Both the position numbers and the translations under genes were made by a program. 64,000 nt of DNA from Owenia fusiformis (Eukaryota > Annelida > Polychaeta > Sabellida > Oweniidae): the NCBI GenBank assembly GCA_903813345.2, contig CAIIXF020000002.1, forward strand, positions 34,304,109 through 34,368,108, in the 5' to 3' direction. Positions 56,735 through 64,000 of the stretch are shown here, one piece after another. Within the stretch, counting starts at the first letter, position 1. Each line of letters starts with the position of its first letter. The notes below the pieces were generated by a model. That model saw only the letters and a program-made list of their open reading frames with translations, did no database searches and was not told the origin of the DNA.

Positions 56735-57204
56735 CTGAAATAAAAAAATAGCATTATGGTAAAGCCACGATATGAGAATTTTTATGATTACAAATACCAA
56801 TAATGAAATTGGTAATATTCTATTTAGCATATTTTGTGATGGTTCAGAACTTAATTTCTAACTTATTCAATCGAGGTTACCTCTTCGGACAATTTTTCTG
56901 TAATACCCATTAACTAAATCATTAAGCTCTTATGACTATAGTATAAACTGGTACCCACTGGCATAGTAGGATGACTTTCTTGGCAAAAATCTAATAAATA
57001 GCTGAACATCTTCAAAAATAGTTCACATTCATTAGATAACTGAACTGACTTATGAAGTTTAGTTTCTGCATCCAAAAGGATAATGAATTAGAAATTTATA
57101 TCGCTGACTAAATATTAGCCAATTCAATTCATCAGTTGGCCTTTGGAACTCAGGTTTTATTAATTCATTATTGTGATTCAACAATTGTTTAATATTCTAC
57201 ATTA
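56735..57204. other. Upstream intron of ZE23, duplicated above ZE24
   Basis: AAACTGGTACCCACTGGCAT and TGGCAAAAATCTAATAA correspond to AAACTGGTATCCACTGGCAT and TGCAAAAATCTAATAAG at about 61650-61710. The finger relic visible in that second copy (61.8 kb) has faded further here (TTCAAAAATAGTTCACATTC near 57012). Confidence 0.6.
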
Positions 57205-59630
57205 AGTTAAAATCCAACCAGAACAACGGCAACGCCAAAGCGTAGCGAATCCCATCGAACAGAAATAGCTGGCATTTTTACAAACGAAATATATATAGCA
57301 AATATCATAAAATAACACACATAAGAAAGTTGTCATCAGAAGAAGTAATATGCTTTTTTATAGTATTCACATGCCAAATATGAACAAAATCGCTCCACTA
57401 CTTTTCGAGTTATAGTAAAATACTTTAAAATGGAGGCCATTTTTCAAAATGGCCACCTTCTACCAAAAGTGTCATAAGACAGTGTGCCATGCTAATAGTA
57501 TTCGAATACCAAATATAAACAAAATCGCTCCACTACTTTTCAAGTTACAGCAAAAATCGTAAAATAACGAGTAAAGGCCGAGTAAAATACGTTTTAATGG
57601 CGACCATTTTTCAAATTCCATTTTTTGTCATCAGAAGAAGTAAAATGCTTTATTTATGGTATTCACATGGCAAATATGAACAAAATCGCTCCACTACTTT
57701 TCGAGTTACAGTAAAATACTTTAAAATGGTGGCCATTTTTCAAAATGGCCGCCTTCTACCAAAAGTGTCATTAGACAGTGTGCCATGCTTATATTATTCA
57801 CATACCAAATATGAACAAAATCGCTTCACTACTTTTCGAGTTATAGTAAAATACGTTAGAATGGTGGCCATTTTGAAAAATGGCCGCCTTCTACCAAAAA
57901 TGTCATTAGACAGAAGAGGAGGGAAAGCCCCAGAGTTTCAAGATGACAGACATAATTACCTCTCTTGCTTACCACCTTCGTTCGTTCGAATTTTCATCGG
58001 CTAGTTATCAAATACTACACTTCGATGGGATGTTATAATTGATATAGGCATATTCCGTACACCTTTCTTTATCTTGATGTGAAATGAGAAGCTATGATAT
58101 TGGTTAACCTTCTGCATGCTAACTTAATTCGGCAAATATATCCCATGCGACTGACTTATTTTTCAAAGAGTGCAAAAAATGATATGCCTGGACTAAATAA
58201 TTAATATCTCAATAACTACTGAATGAATCTGGATAAAATTTTCACAAAGAGAAGATACATTGGCCTGGCTCATGAAAAAAATGTTCTCATGAATTTTTTA
58301 CATAAATAAACAGGACTGGGCATAAATATACCATGAATACTCCTCCAGAATCCCCCGCTTCGCCCCTGTGGAGATTCAACGTCTGGTCAGAATCCAAAAC
58401 TGAATTTGCAGCGATCGAATGTTCATTTTTCAGTTCAGAAAATATTCTAGTTTCTATTTTCGATGACCATTATCGGCTCCCAAGAGCCTAAAGAGCTCGA
58501 AATCGCAATCCATTTCCTCCACATGTTCGTTGTGATCGTATTTGGCCGCCATTTTGTACGATTTGTTCACTAAAAACGACTTAAACACTGTTTAAATCGT
58601 TGAATTGAGAAATATTTTTCGAAACATCGCCATTTCTAGGTCAACAGGAAGTCCCCACATAAGGACTAAATAAATCGGGCAATCTGATTGGATCATAAGA
58701 CCGGCGGGAAAAAGTTAAGTTTTTGAAAGTTTAAATTCGACTGGAGTCGCCGGCAGTTGCCGGGGATTGTTAAGCACGGGCGACTACGCTCGCCGGTAGC
58801 ATGCTAAAGGTTAACACGCCAGAAATGAACATAATATTATTCGAAGCGTATTTCGAAAATTTTGAAACCGCCATTGATGACGTCATTTGTTTGTCGACTT
58901 TTGACCAATCAGCGACCGTGTCATCTCAATACAGATTTACATTATAAGCGTATGTCATCTTTGAACCCTGGTGTTTCTCCCCCTCTGATTAGACAGTGTA
59001 CCATGCTTATAGTATTCACAAACCAAATATGAACAAAATCGCTCCACTACTTTTTGAGTTAAAGTAAAATATGTTAAAATGGCGACCATTTTTCAAAATG
59101 GCGGCAAATTTTCAAAATGGCCTCCTTCTACCAAAAATGTCATTAGACAGTGTACCATGCTTATAGTATTCACAAACCAAATATGAACAAAATCGCTCCA
59201 ATACTTCTTGAGTTACAGCAAAAATCGTAAAATAACGAGTAAAGGCCGCCATTTTTCAAGATGGCTGCCATGTGCTATTTCAATTTCTACATTTCTAGCT
59301 TTATCAATGTCCTATATAATTTTTTTACATTTAAAACATAATGCTATCACAGTTTTACATATTGCACCTAAATTACTGTAAAATCGGCACTAAAATGGCC
59401 GCCATTTTTAAATGAGCGGCCATTTTGAAAATCGGCTTTTTAGCAGAACTTCTACTCCCATAGGGTATATGTGTAAAAAATATGAACAAAATCGGGCCAA
59501 CGGTATTTGAGTTATTGCCCGGACGGACAGACGGACGGATGGACGGACAGACGTACGTACGGACGTACGTACGTACGGACGGACGGACGGACGGACGGAC
59601 GGACGGACGGAGGCGTTCCCTATATTATGC
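57205..59630. repeat. AAAATGGCCGCC-type interspersed repeat, interrupted by a nested element
   Basis: It starts with ACGGCAACGCCAAAGCGTAG (compare 13.09 kb). It contains at least six units of about 140-155 bp, each with ATGAACAAAATCGCTCCACT, an AAAATGG...CCATTTT palindrome and TGTCATTAGACAGTGTGCCA. It ends with TTTGAGTTATTGCCCGGACG and a run of GGAC/TACG repeats to about 59612. The open frames in it are artefacts of the unit. The middle is split by the insertion at 57914-58987. Confidence 0.8.
57914..58987. mobile_element. 1.07-kb element nested in the repeat, 9-bp target duplication
   Basis: ATTAGACAG stands on both sides (57905-57913, 58988-58996) and belongs to the host repeat unit, so the insertion point is exact. 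The ends are inverted copies of about 35 bp (AAGAGGAGGGAAAGCCCCAG against CAGAGGGGGAGAAACACCAG, both leading to AAGATGACA). A 9-bp duplication suggests a Mutator-type element. The interior is non-coding; AACACGCCAGAAATGAACAT near 58814 has a decayed counterpart at 63394. Confidence 0.8.
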
Positions 59631-60565
59631 CTGTGAGAATGTTTGACCATGGTTGTATGCTTAACAAAACAAGATTTAACTGTGAACTTCTTTTCTCTTT
59701 TTTTTCAGATATACAGTCTTAAAAGTAATTATGTTCTTAAATGATAGTGACATGCACCTGACATCCACATATCGAGAGAAATGATATGCCGCATAAAATA
59801 AAGGGATGAGCAGTGATATGTAGATTTTCTATATTGATTTTGTGAAGCTACAGTCGCTATAGAGCAAATGTGACTGAGGCTTAACTAATGAATAGGGTGC
59901 CACATATAGAAATGGAATACTCATAATGATATATATATAGCCCCAACTTTTTCAGTTGTCTATCATTCCTCGAACTATCCTTTTCAATTGATTGATTTCA
60001 AATAAAAGAGAAATTCATCTATACAGTACGTATATTTCATATTCAAATCTTGTGTGCTCAGAATTACGTGAATTTTAAGACTAATCTAACAAATATACAA
60101 TTTGAACAGTATTTTTGGTGTATTTTCACAACTATAAACTATTCTCTATTCGTTCTATTTGTACAAAGACATACATATATAAGTGTATCACATATTTTAA
60201 GATGAAAACTGTTGTTAACCTTTGATTGGAAGCCAAGCTTGCTATAATGCCACAATTCCACAAAGATGAAAATGAAAACTAAACTTCCATGTTGTTTGTT
60301 CATTCATTCATTTATCTCAATCACCAAATATTGCTGCAGTTATATAGTCCTAATCAAATATTTGACCCTTGGCTTATGTGATAAATCAGGTCTGAGTTAT
60401 TGGGTGTATTATTCATCAAACTAAATACATTGACCTAATGTGAATGTGATAAATAGAGTCCCCAAAATATTGAGTACATAATTTATCACCAAATAATTAG
60501 CCCAGGACTCATTGTTTTAAATAAGGCCCAAATTACTGAGTATTCTATTTGGATCTCCCCAAATA
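59631..60565. other. Spacer below ZE24, second copy of the block at 55.9 kb
   Basis: CGCATAAAATAAAGGGATGA, TTTTAAGACTAATCTAACAA, CAGTATTTTTGGTGTATTTT and GTTCATTCATTCATTTATCT occur in the same order as between 55885 and 56200. ATGTTCTTAAATGATAGTGA (59730) also occurs at about 62243, below ZE25. No exon other than ZE24. Confidence 0.65.
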
Positions 60566-60861
60566 TTAATGTTTCATCTTCTGATGTTTAATAAGGGCAG
60601 CTTTAGATGCAAATTGTTTTTCACAGAGAGTACACTTAAAAGGCCTTTCTCCAGTATGGGTCCTATTGTGACGATTCAACTGTCCGACAGTAATAAATTT
60701 TTTCAAACACAATTGACACTGATATTGTTTTTCTCCAGTATGTGTCTTCATGTGGTAATCATAATGAGCCTTATGGGTTGTTAGCTTAGCGCATACTGGA
60801 CACTTGTAAATAGATCCCCTGCCAAAACCTTTGTGGCTCTTCTGTGTAGTGAGTTGACCCC
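60566..60861 (-). CDS. ZE24: alternative terminal exon, three zinc fingers, copy of ZE23
   Basis: The acceptor TTTTATTTTCCAG ends at 60862. Ninety-seven residues from the acceptor; an internal Met in finger 1 must not be taken as the start. The lead-in GQLTTQKSHKGFGRGSIYK precedes finger 1 (20-40, CPVCAKLTTHKAHYDYHMKTH), finger 2 (48-68, identical to ZE23) and finger 3 (76-97, CTLCEKQFASKAALIKHQKMKH). The last His is the final residue, so the four-residue tail of ZE23 is missing. Substitutions keep every zinc ligand. Confidence 0.9.
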
Positions 60862-62310
60862 CTGGAAAATAAAAATAGCATTATGGTAAAGCCACGTTAT
60901 GAGAATTTTCATGATTACAAATGAATTGAAATAGGTAATATTTCATTTAAAGCCAAGTGATGATAGAAAGCACAATTTAAAAAATTCTAAATACTTTGTT
61001 AAGATTATGTTGAAATAATTTTTATATGGTTCAGGACAGCCTTAATTCATTAGGTATCTTAAAGAGAAAATCAGATATTGTGAGCAGGCTAAACAAAAAA
61101 TTGTTTCAATTTTAGAATATTCTTGGCTCATGTCATTCCTCGTCATGTCTATTTTCTAAAAATCACAAAAGTGCATACTTTATTCAAGGAAAACTAAAGA
61201 TTTTTACAATAATGTATTATTGTTCTATAAGAATGGTTACCATTCTTATTATTTGGGAGAATTTAAACATTTTTCACCCATTTTTGCACCTTGAATCAAT
61301 AGTGACTTCACCAATTTATAAAAATTGTGAATCTTTTGGGAGGTATTGTTTTTTACTATTTATATTGTAAGGATAAGATTGGTAGGTCAATTATACAAGT
61401 TGCTTGTAATTTTGTCACCCCTTGTAGATCTGATTCTGCCTTTAATTCTGATGTTCAATTCAAACTCACTGATATTGTACAAGCTGATAAATTACCAACA
61501 GTAACATGTTGTAATTCTAAATTCTTTTTGCTCTCATTTATTTCTTACTTTTTCAATCAAAGTTACTTCTATGGGAGATATATTCGATAACACCTAATTC
61601 TATTTAATTAACCCAAACTAATTCATTCAGCTCTTGTGACTTTAACTGTATAAACTGGTATCCACTGGCATTGTAGAACTCATGGATAATTTCTTAAATT
61701 TGCAAAAATCTAATAAGTGCTTTTCCATGGCTCTTAATATGATCATTGTCAAAAATATTGTTCACATTCATGTGGTTTCTCACCAGTATGTGTCAATTGA
61801 CTTGTGAAATTCAATTTCTATCTCCTTAAAAAACAATGAATTAAAAATTGAGATCAATTGAACAAGTCAACTCATCAGTTGGTCTCATAAACTCAGCTTT
61901 TATTAAGTCATTATTGAGATTCAACAAATTAAGACTCTCTTCCCAAACATGGTACATCAGCAAAACAAATCAATGGATTTCGCACTTAACTGACCTGAAT
62001 CTGTAATGAGGTCACTTTTTGATCCCATTTTGATTCAGGCATAAAAATCACATTTTTCAATTGTGCAGTTTTCTCAAAAATTTCATTGTTGTTTACAGTA
62101 AATTGGTTGACCAATTGGTTAAGAGAATGACACCATGGTCAAACATATGATATAAAAAAACAAGATTAAATGTGTATTTCACATGTACTACTTTTCTTTT
62201 TCATATAGCAATCAACATATAAACTTTAAAGTAATGAACTGATGTTCTTAAATGATAGTGACATGCACCTCACATCCATATATGATCAAACCTATATGGT
62301 AATTTGTATT
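60862..62310. other. Intron-like spacer between ZE24 and ZE25, with a finger relic
   Basis: An 87-residue open frame on the plus strand (61327-61590) has no recognisable domain and I do not call it. A finger relic lies at 61735-61800. AATAATGT-rich AT sequence makes up the rest. Confidence 0.5.
61735..61800 (-). pseudogene. Zinc-finger linker relic
   Basis: Minus strand: THTGEKPHECEQYF followed by a stop. The linker is unmistakable, but the CxxC and the rest of both fingers have gone. It is the only readable trace of an exon between ZE24 and ZE25. Confidence 0.6.
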
Positions 62311-62597
62311 TCAGTGCATCTTTTTTATATGTAATCTCAATTCATTTGGTTGACTGTAAGACTTTTCACAAAGTTTACATTTATAAGGTTTCTCGCCAGT
62401 ATGGACTCTTCGATGACGTTTCAACAAATGAGTCGTGACAAATCTTTTTAAACATAAATCACATTTATGTGGCTTCTCGCCAGTATGTGTCTTCATGTGG
62501 TATTTGAGATGACTATAGTCATATAACACTTTTCCACAAACAGTACACTGAATTACTTTCTTTGGTTTGTTAATTGTCTTGATGGAATGCTTTGAAC
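62311..62597 (-). CDS. ZE25: alternative terminal exon, three zinc fingers
   Basis: The acceptor CTATTCTTTCAG ends at 62598. Ninety-four residues. The lead-in SKHSIKTINKPKKVIQ precedes finger 1 (17-37, CTVCGKVLYDYSHLKYHMKTH), finger 2 (45-65, CDLCLKRFVTTHLLKRHRRVH) and finger 3 (73-94, CKLCEKSYSQPNELRLHIKKMH). The final His is the last residue. Its front half pairs with ZE22 and its back half with ZE26 ([27 protein letters not shown]), so it looks like a mosaic of two neighbours, or the form from which both were copied. Confidence 0.9.
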
Positions 62598-63576
62598 CTG
62601 AAAGAATAGAACAAAGAAACAATTAACCAACAGATAGAAAAACACATGTAAAAAATACACTGCTGAAAGAATAAAAACAATTTTTCTTTATAATTAGAGT
62701 CAGTATGAGATGACCAAACATGAATCTATTTTTTGAATATATCTTCTTGATCCATCATTTATTTGTGCTTTCCATTTAGATTTTATGAAGTAGTTGTTTT
62801 TATGTTAAAATAACAAATTGATTTTGTTTTGCAATATTTCGATTTTATTCTTTAATCTTTTTCAAGCAACTGAAAATTGTTGCTATAATTATGACATCAT
62901 AGACTAAATTATGACATCATAGACTAAATTTTCAGTTGCTTGAAAAAGATTTAAAGAATAAATCGAAATATTGCAAAACAAAATCAATTTGTTAGATTTT
63001 ATGAAATACATGAACAGTTCTAAAGTCTGAAGTTAATACATTTTTGAGGATTGGTAATTCAAACACAAAGCTAATCTACAAAACAGATGAATAGGGCACC
63101 AGTTAGAAACTGATAATTTATAATATGTTTATTGTTCATCATTTATTTATCATTCAATAAACTACCTCTCAAATAGTTTAATTCTGATAAAAGAGAGCTT
63201 TAAGTACATATTCAGTTTAAGGCGCTGTACCCCTAAGTATCATGAAACTGAACTGGTTGATAATTCTTTTAGATTAAATATTTGTGTGCAATGAATAATG
63301 ACAAATTTTAAGACTCACATTAAAAGATATCATTGAAAGTACAACAGAGATCCACCAAAAATAGTATGAAATATTTGTACAATATTGGTAAACACACCAG
63401 AAATTAACATCATATTATTCAAAGTGTTTTACATAGTTTAGTTAATTTGCCATTTTGTTTTCGTCAGCTCCTACGTCATTTGACCTCAGCAATATATTGT
63501 GATTCAGTACATCTACATGTATTTCAAAGTTTTAAAAAGTTCACATTTATATGGATTTTGTACAATACCTTTTAAT
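62598..63576. other. Intron-like spacer between ZE25 and ZE26
   Basis: It holds the hairpin element at 62812-62993 and, at about 63390-63480, a decayed fragment of the element found at 57.9-59.0 kb (CACACCAGAAATTAACATCA, TCCTACGTCATTTGAC). No exon. Confidence 0.55.
62812..62993. mobile_element. Near-perfect 66-bp hairpin with a 50-bp loop (foldback MITE)
   Basis: The arms AACAAATTGATTTTGTTTTG through AAGCAACTGAAAAT are reverse complements with only one or two indels. The loop contains ATTATGACATCATAGACTAA twice in direct order. TTAGATTTTATGAA occurs both at 62777 and 62992, near but not exactly at the two ends. The almost unaltered arms mean it is young or recently corrected. Confidence 0.75.
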
Positions 63577-63956
63577 TCAATGCATCTTTTTTATATGCAA
63601 TCTCAAGTCATGCTGATTTCTGTAAGACTTTTCACAAAGTTCACATTTATATGGTTTTTCTCCAGTATGGACTCTTTGATGACGTTTCAACATGTAAGTC
63701 GTTATAAATTCTTTTAAACATAATTCACATTTAAAAGGTTTCTCGCCAGTATGTGTCATTATATGGTAATTTAGGTTTCCTACTTGGAGAAATGTTTTTG
63801 GACAAAGGTGACACTTAAATGGTCGTGAAGTACTAGGCCTATGTGTTCCCATGTGGAGTTTTAGCCGCGATTGACAACTGAGCTGTTTTTGGCAAATTCC
63901 ACACTTATATTTATCATGATCAACTGTGCAGCTGATTCCAGTATATATGGAATAAC
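63577..63956 (-). CDS. ZE26: alternative terminal exon, four zinc fingers (5'-most in the window)
   Basis: The acceptor TTGTCTACTTCCAG ends at 63957. 125 residues follow the split codon. The lead-in is YSIYTGISCTVDHDKYK. Fingers are at 18-38 (CGICQKQLSCQSRLKLHMGTH), 48-68 (CHLCPKTFLQVGNLNYHIMTH), 76-96 (CELCLKEFITTYMLKRHQRVH) and 104-125 (CELCEKSYRNQHDLRLHIKKMH). The first linker is long and proline/serine-rich (RPSTSRPFK), separating finger 1 from a tight block of three. Fingers 3-4 are close to fingers 2-3 of ZE25. The open frame continues a little above the acceptor, but only as intron. As the first exon of the array to be transcribed, it would be the default terminal exon if splicing followed order of synthesis. 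Confidence 0.9.
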
Positions 63957-64000
63957 CTGGAAGTAGACAAAATATTAACTTATTAGGAACTTGCATTAAA

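Noticed and set aside
57597-58004. 135-residue open frame on the plus strand
   Set aside because: It spans units of the AAAATGG repeat and runs into the nested element. The repeated peptide phrases mirror the DNA repeat.
59408-59722. Arg/Ser/Val (VRPSVRPSVRP) and DGRTDGRTDG open frames
   Set aside because: Translations of a GGAC microsatellite at the end of an interspersed repeat.
61327-61590. 87-residue open frame on the plus strand
   Set aside because: AT-rich, no recognisable domain, opposite to the gene's strand, and without splice or promoter evidence. It could be a decayed coding fragment, but I cannot support it.
7307-63956. Twenty-five separate small zinc-finger genes
   Set aside because: No promoters or start codons are consistently placed, several exons have no ATG before the fingers, and all share the same phase-1 acceptor. 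Alternative terminal exons explain this with fewer assumptions.
7307-63956. Trans-splicing as in mod(mdg4)
   Set aside because: Trans-splicing is known from some insect loci of this type, but there all-strand mixtures or insulated exons hint at it. Here all exons are on one strand and cis-splicing suffices.
1-64000. Retroviral, LTR or Polinton-type elements
   Set aside because: I looked for long direct repeats with coding interiors and for capsid-, polymerase- or integrase-like frames and saw none.

Overview
The window looks like AT-rich animal DNA, most likely from a spiralian invertebrate. A bivalve mollusc is my best guess, held weakly. The signs are spliced coding sequence, long minisatellites, many short inverted-repeat elements, and interspersed repeats built around palindromic AAAATGGC/GCCATTTT motifs that end in GGAC runs. 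There is no bacterial-style gene organisation.

The main content, from about 7.3 kb to the right edge, is one long minus-strand array of short coding exons. I count 25 open exons plus one broken one (labelled ZE1 to ZE26 from left to right; transcription runs ZE26 to ZE1). Each open exon begins directly after a minus-strand splice acceptor, begins with two bases that complete a split codon (phase 1), encodes a short variable lead-in and two to eight C2H2-type zinc fingers, and then stops. I see no shared coding exon between them. They cannot be joined to one another, because each ends in a stop, but every one can be joined in frame to the same phase-1 donor. This is the architecture of a locus with alternative 3'-terminal exons, as in Drosophila lola, Broad and tramtrack, where one constant N-terminal part (a BTB domain in those genes) receives one of many DNA-binding tails. 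The constant part, if it exists, lies beyond base 64000. Two exons (ZE6, ZE22) contain no usable start codon ahead of their fingers, so a start-codon-based gene search would miss them.

The array shows its own history. ZE5/ZE6, ZE12/ZE13, ZE15/ZE16, ZE18/ZE19, ZE23/ZE24 and ZE22/ZE25 are sister pairs, several with their flanking introns copied too. Decayed finger relics lie at 27.2, 29.8-30.0, 37.8, 54.7 and 61.8 kb. Exons at the far 3' end (left) carry two fingers, often with an HTGNKP linker. Exons at the 5' end (right) mostly carry three or four with HTGEKP linkers.

The introns are filled with repeats: a 49-bp minisatellite (34.8-37.6 kb), a 47-bp minisatellite on both sides of ZE12 (28.6-29.7 and 30.9-33.3 kb), a CACTA-type element (51.3-53.3 kb), a 3.6-kb element with ends rich in GTCGTAA palindromes (40.8-44.4 kb), a TTAA-flanked foldback element (25.8-26.4 kb), several other short inverted-repeat elements and a tRNA-derived SINE. 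None of the insertions I could delimit interrupts an open finger exon.

Left of the array, a 1.3-kb minisatellite (5.9-7.2 kb) and a 2.2-kb inverted-repeat element separate it from a second minus-strand gene. That gene is the N-terminal part of a rhodopsin-class G-protein-coupled receptor (556 down to the left edge), whose putative start codon abuts a 23-bp minisatellite. I saw no retroviral, LTR or Polinton-like element.
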